The position numbers and the translations under genes are program-made. A stretch of 64,000 nt of DNA. Source: Neobacillus bataviensis (GTDB lineage: Bacteria > Bacillota > Bacilli > Bacillales_B > DSM-18226). The notes under the pieces were generated by a model that had not been told where the DNA came from, did not search any database, and worked only from the letters and a program-made list of their open reading frames with translations. The DNA lies in the NCBI RefSeq assembly GCF_019969725.1, contig NZ_JAHXYW010000017.1, forward strand, positions 1 to 64,000, in the 5' to 3' direction. Below are positions 36,672 through 45,308 of this stretch, in pieces; within the stretch, counting starts at the first letter, position 1; each line of letters begins with the position of its first letter.

Positions 36672-37859
36672 TCATTGGATTTGTCCACGGACGGTGCCTG
36701 ACACCCTTAAATTTCGGTCGTATAAAAGGGTCGTGACGATTGCAATGAGGAATAATCCAATTAAAACGGTAAATAAGGCTGACATGCTATATAAATCTAC
36801 AAGCATGCCTCCTAACAGCGGGCCAATCATTCTGCCTCCGGTTGCGGTGCTATTGACGATTCCCTGGTAAAAGCCTTCCCTGCCCTTTGGTGCCAAACTG
36901 AAGGCAACTGTCGGGACTGCGGGCCAGATGAACATTTCCCCAATTGTTAAGATTATCATAGCGACTAGAAATTCTGAAAAGGCGCTGGCATTCCCTGCTA
37001 CAATAAATGAGATAATAAAAATTCCAATTCCAATCAGTATTTGAAGCTTTAATGATGAAGAAAGAAATTTCAACACCCCATTTAAAAGAGGTTGACCTAG
37101 AACAATAATCGCTCCATTAATTGTCCATAAAAAACTGTATTGCGTTAAGGTTATATTGATTTCCTGCGTATAGGAAGCGATCGTGGTAGTCCACTGAACA
37201 TATGCTACCCAGCATAGTAAATAACCTAAGCAAAGAATCATTAATGCCTGAAGATTTGCCTTGGATTTTATTCCTTTTTCCGCTTCTGCTTTATTTTCTT
37301 GTTTCCCCGAATCTACTAAAATGCTTTTATACCCGAAAACGGCAATAAGCAGGAAGATCACATACATAACCATATTGGCAAGAAAAATGAGCTGAAATGA
37401 GTAATCTGCCACTAGTCCCCCTAGTGCAGCACCTACTGCTACACCAAGATTTTGCGCGACATAAAGGGCATTAAATGCCTTTCTTCCGCCTTCTTTCCAT
37501 ACTGAGCCAGCCATCGCATACATAGAGGGAAAAATAATTCCTGTTCCAAAGCCTACAATCGTTAGAAAAACAACATATTCCGGCCAGCCATGCCAAAAGG
37601 TTAATCCGACAAGGGCTGCAAGGGAAATAAAGATTCCTAGAAGAATAGATTTATAGCCGCCTATTTTATCAAATAAATGGCCGCCGTATAAATTTCCGAT
37701 GACATTTGCCCCTGCATTCAACATCAGAACAATTCCAGCAACCGATAAGGATTTTCCTAAATGATCGTGAATATAGATGGTATTTAAAGGCCATAAAAAA
37801 GAAGAGCCGATTACATTCACTGCCATCCCGATAATTAAAAGCCATAAGGCACGTGGCAT
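36672..37859 (-). CDS. yttB: YttB, major facilitator superfamily transporter
   Basis: A 395-residue MFS transporter with twelve hydrophobic helices; GGHLFDKIGGYKSILLG between helices 2 and 3 is the MFS motif A. It resembles B. subtilis YttB, placed near leuS there too. Substrate unknown, probably an efflux pump. The ATG at 37859 (MPRALW) is chosen because AAAGGAG lies about 9 bases upstream; a frame from 37880 has no better site. Confidence 0.85.
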   Translation of the reverse strand: MPRALWLLIIGMAVNVIGSSFLWPLNTIYIHDHLGKSLSVAGIVLMLNAGANVIGNLYGGHLFDKIGGYKSILLGIFISLAALVGLTFWHGWPEYVVFLTIVGFGTGIIFPSMYAMAGSVWKEGGRKAFNALYVAQNLGVAVGAALGGLVADYSFQLIFLANMVMYVIFLLIAVFGYKSILVDSGKQENKAEAEKGIKSKANLQALMILCLGYLLCWVAYVQWTTTIASYTQEINITLTQYSFLWTINGAIIVLGQPLLNGVLKFLSSSLKLQILIGIGIFIISFIVAGNASAFSEFLVAMIILTIGEMFIWPAVPTVAFSLAPKGREGFYQGIVNSTATGGRMIGPLLGGMLVDLYSMSALFTVLIGLFLIAIVTTLLYDRNLRVSGTVRGQIQ

Positions 37860-37979
37860 GAAAATACGCTCCTTTATCATAAAATTATTTCGATATCCTT
37901 GGTAATTTTAGACCTTTTTCATTTTCAATGCAATCATTTTCTTCATTGACACCTTGCCACAATTTTGACAAAATAACAC

Positions 37980-38016
37980 AAGAAAACACTGCTTCTAAAA
38001 AAGAAACAGTGTTTTA
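37980..38016 (-). terminator. Terminator of nrfHA
   Basis: AAAACACTGTTTCT and AGAAGCAGTGTTTT pair with a T-rich loop on the minus strand, about 85 bases behind the nrfA stop; TCTTGTG follows. No other feature is seen in this 240-base gap. Confidence 0.6.
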
Positions 38017-38099
38017 AGTGGTCAAATTATTCTCAGGCTCTTTCCAATACCATCCTTATTCCTTCTTGGCGGGACGAATTAGAGATATAGGGAAAGGGT

Positions 38100-39554
38100 C
38101 TATTTTTTTACAGGAACTGCCGGCACTAATGGTGCTTGAGCAGGGAAGTAGCTGTTTACAGCCATGTCTTTTTTCTTTTCATTCACTTTTTCTTCCAGTA
38201 CTGCTTTTTTCACTTTTTCAATTTCCTTATCAAGCTCATCCATATTGACGCCTTTTTTCACTAGTTCTTCCGTCGCTAAGCGGATTGCTTTGTTGGACTG
38301 CTCAATTGAAATCCTTAGCGAATCCATTGAACCTTGCGGGTTGTGGAAGCCGGCAGAGTTTTCAGCAGCAACAATATCCCAGTACCATTGCCCCTGGCGT
38401 ACATATTCCTGAGCTTGTTTTATTATATCCTTGTTTACACCAGACGTAATCATTTTGTTTACATAATAGTGTGATGTGGTTGAAACCTCTTGGGCTTCAT
38501 GTAAGGCACTTACGTTTGCTTCTTGAATTTCAAGAACGCGGTCTTTTAGTTTGTCCAAATCACGGTCACCGTGGCACTGGCCGCATGAGGTTTGCATGGT
38601 TTTAAGTGGTGATGTCCACCAGTGTGAGGTGATTTTTCTTTTTCCATCTACACGCTCATATGGCATATGACAATCAGCGCAGGATACATTTGCTTTTCCG
38701 TGTGTTCCTGACATATGGGTTTCATACTCAGGATGCTGCGATTTTAACATTGGTGTTCCGGAAATATTGCTAATCCAATCTTTTTCAAACCCATTCTGTT
38801 TGGCAATCGTATTATAGTATTCATACATGTCCTCTGGCTTGAAGCCCTTCGTCCATGGGAAAGTAACTTCACTGTTTTTTGCAGAAAAATAATACTCAAC
38901 ATGGCACTGACCACATACGTAGCTGCGCATTTCATTCTTCGTTGGATTGGAAACATCAACACCCTGTGCTTTCAGTGCTTTAAAGAAGCTTGGCCGCGTT
39001 ACACGTAAATCCATTGTTTTGGGATCATGGCAATCAGAACAGCCAATTGGCGAGTGACCCATGGCCTCCCCTTTTGGCCAAATCTCCTTGTTAAAATTTG
39101 CTCCCCAATAGTGTTCACCCATTTCTTCAATCATTTTTGGCACTGCTGTAGATTTACATGTATAACAAGATCCAACTGATTTATCGGTAATCCGTTTAAT
39201 GCTGCGAATATCTTCTAGGGCATAAGTATGGCCGCGTTCTTCATTGTACTCCGTTGCAAATCCATATCCGTTAAATAGAATTGGCAGGAGCGGTTCTTTA
39301 TCTGCTTCATATTTACTACGTTTTTCAGAGCCCCCGTAGGCAGTGTCCTCCATTTTTTCATTTTTCTTATAGCTGTTATATTGCAGCGGAAATAATTTTT
39401 TAAACGCTTCATTGCTGATTTCGTCCTCAGTTAGGCCCGTTGTTCTTTGACCTGCTGCAGAGGCTGTTTTCTCACCGGAATCATGACCACACCCGGATAT
39501 GATTAATACCATTGCAGCCAGGAAAAGATATGCCCCAAATCTTAACCTTCCCAT
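38100..39554 (-). CDS. nrfA: Ammonia-forming cytochrome c nitrite reductase
   Basis: The catalytic subunit reduces nitrite to ammonium with six electrons on the outer face of the membrane. It has a lipoprotein signal (FLAAMVLIISGC). Five heme motifs follow in order: CYTCK, the lysine-ligated catalytic heme, then CSDCH, CGQCH, CADCH and CGQCH. Length 484 residues is normal. ATG with GGGAGG upstream, inside the end of nrfH. Cotranscribed with nrfH. Together they enable dissimilatory nitrate reduction to ammonium or nitrite detoxification under low oxygen. Confidence 0.96.
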   Translation of the reverse strand: MGRLRFGAYLFLAAMVLIISGCGHDSGEKTASAAGQRTTGLTEDEISNEAFKKLFPLQYNSYKKNEKMEDTAYGGSEKRSKYEADKEPLLPILFNGYGFATEYNEERGHTYALEDIRSIKRITDKSVGSCYTCKSTAVPKMIEEMGEHYWGANFNKEIWPKGEAMGHSPIGCSDCHDPKTMDLRVTRPSFFKALKAQGVDVSNPTKNEMRSYVCGQCHVEYYFSAKNSEVTFPWTKGFKPEDMYEYYNTIAKQNGFEKDWISNISGTPMLKSQHPEYETHMSGTHGKANVSCADCHMPYERVDGKRKITSHWWTSPLKTMQTSCGQCHGDRDLDKLKDRVLEIQEANVSALHEAQEVSTTSHYYVNKMITSGVNKDIIKQAQEYVRQGQWYWDIVAAENSAGFHNPQGSMDSLRISIEQSNKAIRLATEELVKKGVNMDELDKEIEKVKKAVLEEKVNEKKKDMAVNSYFPAQAPLVPAVPVKK

Positions 39555-39556
39555 TT

Positions 39557-40069
39557 TTAAAATCCTCCCTTTTTCTCTAATAACTCTCCTGATTTAGGCG
39601 GCTCTTTATAATGATCATCCTTAAAGCCTTTTCCATGCGGTACAGTTTTGTGACAGGAAACACAGCTATCTTTAGCATCATGCGATACATTCGTAATCGT
39701 ACTTTTGTGGCAGGAAATACAGTTTTCATTAATGACTTTCATTGTTCTGTCCGTCGCATGAATGACGTCTGGAATATCGTCTGTGCCTAAGGAGTTGAAG
39801 TACACATGTGTCATCCCAGCCCGACCCTTGAAAAATAGCTTTTTTGCTATATTCTCGTGGGGAAGATGGCAGTCATTGCAGGACAATTTCGCGTGAGTTG
39901 AGTCCATGAATGAAGTATAAACTGATTGCATCGTGTGACAGTTTTGACAAAAGCCCGGTGAATCTGTATAGGCCATGGTTTTTACAGTTACCAGTGATAA
40001 AAATACTCCGCCTAACAGAGCCATAACAACTAAGAGCTTTTTGTCAATTTTAAGAAGTTTTTTAATCAT
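39557..40069 (-). CDS. nrfH: Cytochrome c nitrite reductase, membrane quinol-oxidising subunit
   Basis: A 170-residue NapC/NirT-type cytochrome with one N-terminal membrane anchor (LLVVMALLGGVFLSLVTV) and four heme motifs: CQNCH, CNDCH, CISCH and CVSCH. It takes electrons from menaquinol and passes them to NrfA. The ATG at 40069 has GGAGGTGA 4 bases upstream. Two bases separate it from nrfA. Two perfect FNR-type boxes lie upstream. The menaquinone genes menBEC at the far end of the window supply its electron donor. Confidence 0.95.
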   Translation of the reverse strand: MIKKLLKIDKKLLVVMALLGGVFLSLVTVKTMAYTDSPGFCQNCHTMQSVYTSFMDSTHAKLSCNDCHLPHENIAKKLFFKGRAGMTHVYFNSLGTDDIPDVIHATDRTMKVINENCISCHKSTITNVSHDAKDSCVSCHKTVPHGKGFKDDHYKEPPKSGELLEKKGGF

Positions 40070-40179
40070 CTCTTCACCTCCCATAAAGATCTTTTTCTCT
40101 TTTTATTGTTAAAGTACCTAAGTACCTTAATCCAAATTTGATAACGAAAACTGTGAGCGGTTAATAGATGTGAAAAATT

Positions 40180-40195
40180 TGTGAACAGATTCACA
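40180..40195. promoter_or_regulatory. FNR/CRP-type operator upstream of nrfH
   Basis: TGTGAACAGATTCACA is a perfect TGTGA-N6-TCACA palindrome 111 bases before the nrfH start. I did not find a convincing -10 at the exact spacing, so the start point is uncertain. Confidence 0.7.
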
Positions 40196-40310
40196 TAAAA
40201 ACTTTATAAAAGATGCTAGTAAACAAACGTTTATCTAGCAAAAAATGGATGTTCTGGAAACAATTTTGTCATCCAATATCTTATTTAAACCATTAAAAAA
40301 TATCTCAATC

Positions 40311-40326
40311 TGTGACGTCCGTCACA
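40311..40326. promoter_or_regulatory. Second FNR/CRP-type operator upstream of nrfH
   Basis: TGTGACGTCCGTCACA is a second perfect palindrome, 131 bases from the first. Between them GCTAG-AAAC and GTTT-CTAGC form another dyad (40214-40238). The whole 426-base gap holds no gene. Confidence 0.6.
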
Positions 40327-40449
40327 CATTAAATTGGAGATGTTTCAAAAATGTGAACAGGGTTTTTATCCTATTTTGAAGGTGTTTTTAATGAGAAATT
40401 GATATCACAAGTGATTTTTAGCACTTTTGAAAGCGATTTAGATGCAGAA

Positions 40450-40490
40450 AAAAAAGACCCCTCTAAGAAAAAAAATGAGGGATCTTGCAT
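40450..40490 (-). terminator. Terminator of the ytzC unit
   Basis: AGATCCCTC and GAGGGGTCT pair on the minus strand with an A/T loop and are followed by TTTTTTTTC. Confidence 0.7.
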
Positions 40491-40495
40491 TTTTA

Positions 40496-40675
40496 TTATG
40501 ACGATTGGTCTTTTTCTTGATGCATTTTCGATTTTACGGGCTGGCCGCCTGACTTTTCATATTGTTTTTTAGCTTGCTTCACGACATCAACATCTTGTCC
40601 GAATTCAAGGTCTTGATTATTGATGCCATTTCGTGTTGTTTGTTCGGGGTTTTGTTGTTTTGAACGTTTTTTCAA
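40496..40675 (-). CDS. Small hydrophilic protein, 59 residues, possibly spore-related
   Basis: Frame from TTG at 40675 with GGAGGG 7 bases upstream, starting MKKRSKQQNPEQTTRNGINN. The middle, LEFGQDVDVVKQAKKQYEKS, is faintly like gamma-type small acid-soluble spore proteins (EFxxETxxxxVKQ), but the match is weak. It is rich in Gln, Lys and Asn and has no hydrophobic core, so it may be unfolded until bound. It starts 13 bases behind ytzC and is probably cotranscribed with it. Confidence 0.6.
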   Translation of the reverse strand: MKKRSKQQNPEQTTRNGINNQDLEFGQDVDVVKQAKKQYEKSGGQPVKSKMHQEKDQSS

Positions 40676-40688
40676 AAGGCTCCCTCCC

Positions 40689-40952
40689 TTAATGCCCTTG
40701 CAGGATCATATTATTTTGCAGCTGTTGAATTTGCAGCCTCATTCTGTGAAGCTGCTCCCGCTGCTGTGAATTTGCACTGTGGGCCATCTTTGCAATATCC
40801 TGGTAGGTTTCTTCAAGCGTTTGTAAGGCTTTAGTGTAATCGTCGTTATTATAATGCTCTTGTAGGCTGCTATCCTTGTATTGATCTTGGGCATATCGAA
40901 TAGCATCCTCACATTGCTGCATTAATGTCTCCATGGATTCACGAGTTGCCAT
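40689..40952 (-). CDS. ytzC: YtzC, DUF2524 family protein
   Basis: An 87-residue helical, charged protein starting MATRESMETLMQQCEDAI with the C-terminal EQLHRMRLQIQQLQ typical of the DUF2524 family of Bacillus. Probably a short coiled coil. Function unknown. The ATG at 40952 has AAGGGGG 8 bases upstream; the frame is open for 14 more codons without a site. Confidence 0.82.
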   Translation of the reverse strand: MATRESMETLMQQCEDAIRYAQDQYKDSSLQEHYNNDDYTKALQTLEETYQDIAKMAHSANSQQREQLHRMRLQIQQLQNNMILQGH

Positions 40953-41185
40953 CTTTAGAACCCCCTTCTTCTCTTTAGAAGCACACTGCTTCATTTCTTA
41001 TTCTGTTCTCCATTTGCTTTCCTATGACAATGAACGATTTGATAAATGTTGGGAATTCAACTGTGATAAACGCAATGGATATGCTTTTCGCTTCATGTTA
41101 AAATCAAAGTTATGCAAACTTTTTTAAACTTGAATGTTGATTTACGCTCCAATCAACATTATTACAAAATAAAGGAGGTTTTCTG

Positions 41186-42136
41186 ATGCTTCAGACTAAA
41201 CCTTTTCCATATGCGTCTGATAATAAACGGTATCATACCTGGAATTATCACCTACGAAATCAATTTGGTCATAAGGTATTTAAAGTTGCGTTAGATGGTG
41301 GATTTGATTGTCCTAATCGTGATGGTACGGTCGCCTATGGAGGCTGTACCTTTTGCAGTGCTGCAGGTTCCGGAGATTTTGCAGGGAGCCGTGCCGAGCC
41401 TCTTGAAATACAATTCAACCAAATTAAAGAAAAAATGCATACAAAATGGAAGGACGGCAAATATATGGCCTACTTCCAGGCCTATACTAATACCCATGCT
41501 CCAGTTGAGGTACTGAGAGAAAAGTTTGAGACAGTGCTAAAGCAGGAAAACGTAGTAGGTCTCTCGATTGCTACCCGTCCCGATTGTCTCCCAGATGATG
41601 TAGTCGAATATTTAGCGGAATTAAACAAACGAACTTATTTATGGGTAGAGTTAGGTCTGCAGACGGTTCATGAGCGGACAGCATTATTAATCAACCGTGC
41701 TCATGACTTTCAATGTTATGTAGATGGAGTCAATAAGCTAAGGAAGCATGGAATCCGCATCTGCTCGCATCTAATCAATGGTCTGCCGCTCGAAACGTAT
41801 GACATGATGATGGAAACAGCTCGGGAGGTTGCCAAATTAGATGTACAGGGAATTAAAATTCACCTGCTTCATCTTTTAAAAGGCACTCCAATGGTGAAAC
41901 AATATGAAAAGGGCATGCTCCAGTTTCTTTCGCAAGTGGATTATGTAAATTTAGTATGTGACCAATTAGAAATTTTACCGCCGGAAATGATTGTCCATCG
42001 AATTACAGGAGATGGACCAATTGACTTAATGGTTGGGCCGATGTGGAGCGTCAACAAATGGGAAGTACTAAACTCGATTGATGCGGAACTAAAACGACGG
42101 GATAGTTGGCAAGGCAAATTTTATCAAGAGGTTTAA
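41186..42136 (+). CDS. ytqA: YtqA, TIGR01212-family radical SAM enzyme
   Basis: A 316-residue radical SAM protein. The iron-sulfur cysteines are in DCPNRDGTVAYGGCTFC (about residues 36-52), and the GLSIATRPDCLPDD and WVELGLQTVHERT segments form the SAM pocket. From memory, B. subtilis YtqA has been linked to modification of U34 in tRNA (called MnmL), acting before MnmM. The adjacent mnmM gene, 4 bases downstream, supports a joint role in this pathway. ATG with AAGGAGG upstream. Confidence 0.88.
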   Translation: MLQTKPFPYASDNKRYHTWNYHLRNQFGHKVFKVALDGGFDCPNRDGTVAYGGCTFCSAAGSGDFAGSRAEPLEIQFNQIKEKMHTKWKDGKYMAYFQAYTNTHAPVEVLREKFETVLKQENVVGLSIATRPDCLPDDVVEYLAELNKRTYLWVELGLQTVHERTALLINRAHDFQCYVDGVNKLRKHGIRICSHLINGLPLETYDMMMETAREVAKLDVQGIKIHLLHLLKGTPMVKQYEKGMLQFLSQVDYVNLVCDQLEILPPEMIVHRITGDGPIDLMVGPMWSVNKWEVLNSIDAELKRRDSWQGKFYQEV

Positions 42137-42140
42137 ATCA

Positions 42141-42713
42141 ATGAAAATGGAACGAATTCTTCCGTTTGCAAAAAGCTTACTTAAAAAAGCTGTACAAACC
42201 GGCGATGCTGTCGTGGATGCTACTTTAGGAAATGGACATGATACGTTATTTTTAGCGGATTTGGTTGGTGAAACTGGTAAGGTGTTTGGATTTGATGTTC
42301 AAGAGGAAGCTATCCATACCAGTAAAGAACGCCTAAGCGCACACGGAATGTTAGAGCGTGTAACCCTTTTTCATGAAGGTCACGAGCATTTATCAGAAAA
42401 TATACCACCGGATTACCAAGGAAAAATTACCGGGGCTATTTTTAACCTTGGTTACCTTCCAGGCGGTGATAAAACAATTGTGACCCAACCAGAGACGACT
42501 GTTGCTGCCATTGAGCAATTAATGGAGTTGATGGCACCTAAGGGCATCATTGTTCTTGTCATCTATCACGGTCACGAGGAAGGGGCTATTGAACGGGATT
42601 CTTTACTTCAATATTGCCAAGAAATAGACCAAAAAACAGCACACGTCCTCCAATATCAATTCATCAATCAACAAAATAACCCGCCGTTTATTGTTGCAAT
42701 TGAAAAGAGGTAA
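42141..42713 (+). CDS. mnmM: tRNA (mnm5s2U34) methyltransferase MnmM (YtqB)
   Basis: A 190-residue class I SAM methyltransferase. Motif I is VVDATLGNGHDTLFLA (about residue 24), followed by GFDVQEEAI; IFNLGYLPGGDK is the NLGY-type motif IV. YtqB/MnmM methylates the aminomethyl group on U34 of certain tRNAs in Gram-positive bacteria lacking the E. coli MnmC route. GAGG lies 9 bases upstream, inside the end of ytqA, so the genes are translated together. Confidence 0.9.
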   Translation: MKMERILPFAKSLLKKAVQTGDAVVDATLGNGHDTLFLADLVGETGKVFGFDVQEEAIHTSKERLSAHGMLERVTLFHEGHEHLSENIPPDYQGKITGAIFNLGYLPGGDKTIVTQPETTVAAIEQLMELMAPKGIIVLVIYHGHEEGAIERDSLLQYCQEIDQKTAHVLQYQFINQQNNPPFIVAIEKR

Positions 42714-42739
42714 AAACCAGGCCACGCCTGGTTTTTTTA
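42712..42739. terminator. Terminator between mnmM and ytpB
   Basis: AAAAACCAGGC and GCCTGGTTTTT with a three-base loop and long T-run; serves both convergent units. Confidence 0.85.
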
Positions 42740-43819
42740 TTTAATCATAAGTCTAGTTACAAAGGATGGCACCGATTTTTGCAGCGAGCGGTAGGCAAGT
42801 CCATTGAAATAAAAGAAATAACTAATCCATCCGCCAGATTTAATAATTCCTTTTGCCAGCTTACGTACATTTTTCTGTTTTCGAACCTTTGAATCAGATA
42901 AATAGATCCCCAATAACCCGCGATTAATTAGCTGATGGAATTTTTTATGGGGGAGGAATTCCGTATGCCGGTCAGCCTCTATAACGAAATGCTTTAACCG
43001 CTTAAAAAGCGTTTCTTCGCTTTCATAATAAGAACAAAAGTTCAAATCGCCTCCGGCAACGTCCTCCTCTTGATCGATAAAATAATCTAAGAGGATATGC
43101 AAGCCTTGGATATAAGGAAAATAACCTTTTCGAATGTTTTCGGCGTCACTTGCCTGAAAATCTTCCCTCATCGCATAAGAAATCAGACAAAATATCCCTA
43201 ACGTTGAACCAGAGCAGGCAGAGAATTCATACCATTCCATTGGCGGCAATTGATTTTGATGGTGATGGAACCACCTCTCGAGCCGCGGCACTCGTTCATC
43301 TTTTATAACATGTTTATGAATTTGCAAATCACAATAATATTGGCACAATTCAAGCAGATAATCCTTTATCAGCTCATAATGAGGGACATCCCTTAAAACC
43401 TCTCGGCACGCTGCTGATAAATCATTCAAATAGTTATCATCATCCTGATCTTCGCGAAGCCGGTAATAATTTTTCTCTTCCGCATCTATTATAAGTGCAT
43501 CGTGCATTGATTCGTGAAGGGCCGCAAAATCATCAGGATCAAGTGAGGTGCTGCGGTCACAGAGATTATCAAGATAGTCACTAATCGTTTGATAGGCAAC
43601 GATAAACCTGATTGCTTTTTTATAATGTTCACCTGAAGTGATAGCGAGAATACTTCCTCCCTCACAATGGAAGGTTTTATGCTCAATACTAGCAAGAGCC
43701 TGGGTTCTTAATTCAGGATTCGGTATTTTTTCAGCACGGCTTTTCCAATAAGCCAATTCTTTGTGTACGGCTGGAAGTATTTTTCGGTAAACCCTGGACA
43801 TTAGAGTAATTGGCTTCAT
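42737..43819 (-). CDS. ytpB: Tetraprenyl-beta-curcumene synthase YtpB
   Basis: A 360-residue DUF2600 terpene synthase. In B. subtilis YtpB cyclises heptaprenyl diphosphate (C35) to tetraprenyl-beta-curcumene, precursor of sesquarterpenes found in spores. Aspartate-rich stretches DYLDNLCDRSTSLDPDD and YFIDQEEDVAGGD probably bind Mg2+-diphosphate. The ATG at 43819 is preferred; the in-frame TTG at 43831 touches the AAAGGG. It follows ytpA on the same strand with 18 bases between, as in B. subtilis. Confidence 0.9.
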   Translation of the reverse strand: MKPITLMSRVYRKILPAVHKELAYWKSRAEKIPNPELRTQALASIEHKTFHCEGGSILAITSGEHYKKAIRFIVAYQTISDYLDNLCDRSTSLDPDDFAALHESMHDALIIDAEEKNYYRLREDQDDDNYLNDLSAACREVLRDVPHYELIKDYLLELCQYYCDLQIHKHVIKDERVPRLERWFHHHQNQLPPMEWYEFSACSGSTLGIFCLISYAMREDFQASDAENIRKGYFPYIQGLHILLDYFIDQEEDVAGGDLNFCSYYESEETLFKRLKHFVIEADRHTEFLPHKKFHQLINRGLLGIYLSDSKVRKQKNVRKLAKGIIKSGGWISYFFYFNGLAYRSLQKSVPSFVTRLMIK

Positions 43820-43837
43820 GGAATGCGACAACCCTTT

Positions 43838-44641
43838 CTATACAATATAACCTATTGCTTTTAATTGACTAATAACAAAATCCTTCGCGTATTCAAATAC
43901 CTCTTCACGCTCAGGTTCATTAAAAATTTCATGGTAGCATTTTGGCCATTCTTTAAATCTTTTTTCCGATAACGGGACATGATTGAACCATTCCTTAACA
44001 TTGTCTTTATTAACAATTTTGTCATCGCCGCCTTGCATGACAAGCATGGGAACATCCTGTATCTTTTTTAAATTTAGGAATGCAAGTTTTACGGCATGTA
44101 CTAGCTCGCGGTACCATCTAATAGAAACCTTCGTTACATAAAGAGTATCATTCGAATCCGCTTCCCTCACGTCTTCATTCCTTGTAGCCATTTGGACGGT
44201 TAAACCGGAATTCATCCTTAAAGAAGGGAACACCACATTTAAACCATAGGAGAGGATATCTAAGAATTTGGACGGAGAATTCACCAATCCTAAACATGGA
44301 GAAGATAGAATAACCCCCGCTATATTCAGCCTTTCCTCCTGTAAAAGCCTGATTGTGATAAGCCCCCCCATACTATGTCCAAGTATAAACACTGGTAAAT
44401 TATAGCGGTAGGCCGCCTGAACCCAATCCTTCACCTCAATTATGTATTCATCGAAGGAATCAATATGACCGCGGTTGGCGCGTGTTGTCATACCTTGCCC
44501 AGGAAGGTCAGCCATAATGACATGAAAGCCTGAAGAACGCCACATCTCAATCAGCCACCCGTACCTGCGATGGTGCTCCATTGCCCCGTGTACCATCACA
44601 ATGACCGCTTTTGCATCCCCTTCTGCTTCCCACTTCCACAT
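43838..44641 (-). CDS. ytpA: Alpha/beta hydrolase YtpA (lysophospholipase-like)
   Basis: A 267-residue serine hydrolase of the monoacylglycerol-lipase type. The nucleophile is in LGHSMGGLITIR (about residue 90), with Asp in MQGGDDKIV and His in KCYHEIFNEP. B. subtilis YtpA has been tied to making the phospholipid antibiotic bacilysocin; the same is possible here. No signal peptide. First gene of the ytpA-ytpB unit, divergent from ytoA. Confidence 0.9.
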   Translation of the reverse strand: MWKWEAEGDAKAVIVMVHGAMEHHRRYGWLIEMWRSSGFHVIMADLPGQGMTTRANRGHIDSFDEYIIEVKDWVQAAYRYNLPVFILGHSMGGLITIRLLQEERLNIAGVILSSPCLGLVNSPSKFLDILSYGLNVVFPSLRMNSGLTVQMATRNEDVREADSNDTLYVTKVSIRWYRELVHAVKLAFLNLKKIQDVPMLVMQGGDDKIVNKDNVKEWFNHVPLSEKRFKEWPKCYHEIFNEPEREEVFEYAKDFVISQLKAIGYIV

Positions 44642-44702
44642 ACTTTTATATCCCCCTAAAAATAATTGACAAAAAATAAAATAAATTTAGCACATTAACT
44701 TT

Positions 44703-44732
44703 TTGAAAAAGGCTCCCAATCTTCGCTACAAT
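44703..44732 (+). promoter_or_regulatory. Promoter of ytoA
   Basis: TTGAAA (44703) and TACAAT (44727) with an 18-base spacer, about 30 bases before the ytoA start. Confidence 0.55.
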
Positions 44733-44762
44733 AGAACTATCATCAAAAAAGGAGCTACTAGT

Positions 44763-45275
44763 ATGATTTATCCCTTTAAAGATAAGTATCCGTTAATTGC
44801 CGAAACGGCCTTTATTGCTGATTATGTCACGATTACAGGCGATGTTGAAATTGGCGAAGAATCCAGCGTTTGGTTTAATTCTGTCATTAGGGGCGATGTT
44901 GCCCCGACAAAAATCGGAAATAAAGTAAATATCCAAGATAATTCTATCTTACACCAAAGTCCCAATAACCCGCTAATTTTAGAAGATGAAGTAACGATTG
45001 GGCATCAGGTAATTCTTCACAGCTGTATCATCAGGAAACGAGCCTTAATTGGAATGGGATCCATCGTTTTGGACCAGGCTGAAATTGGTGAAGGGGCCTT
45101 TATTGGAGCCGGAAGCCTTGTTCCGCAAGGAAAAAAAATTCCCCCTAATACATTAGCATTCGGCAGGCCCGCTAAAGTTATTAGAGAATTAACCCCAGAG
45201 GATATAAAGGATATGGAGAGAATCACGAGAGAATATGCTGAGAAAGCCCAATATTATAAGTCCTTACAATCATAA
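44763..45275 (+). CDS. ytoA: YtoA, gamma-class carbonic anhydrase-like protein
   Basis: A 170-residue left-handed beta-helix protein with hexapeptide repeats (VEIGEESSVWFNSVIRGD, IGNKVNIQDNSILH). Zinc ligands sit in LHQSP, TIGHQ and VILHSC as in gamma carbonic anhydrases. Activity is not certain, as many such paralogues are silent. The ATG at 44763 has AAGGAG 8 bases upstream. Single gene. Confidence 0.87.
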   Translation: MIYPFKDKYPLIAETAFIADYVTITGDVEIGEESSVWFNSVIRGDVAPTKIGNKVNIQDNSILHQSPNNPLILEDEVTIGHQVILHSCIIRKRALIGMGSIVLDQAEIGEGAFIGAGSLVPQGKKIPPNTLAFGRPAKVIRELTPEDIKDMERITREYAEKAQYYKSLQS

Positions 45276-45278
45276 TGA

Positions 45279-45306
45279 AAAAAAAGCACCCCCCGGGTGC
45301 TTTTTA
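45279..45306. terminator. Terminator between ytoA and asnB
   Basis: AAAAAGCACCC and GGGTGCTTTTT pair perfectly and are flanked by A and T runs, serving both convergent genes. Confidence 0.85.
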
Positions 45307-45308
45307 AC

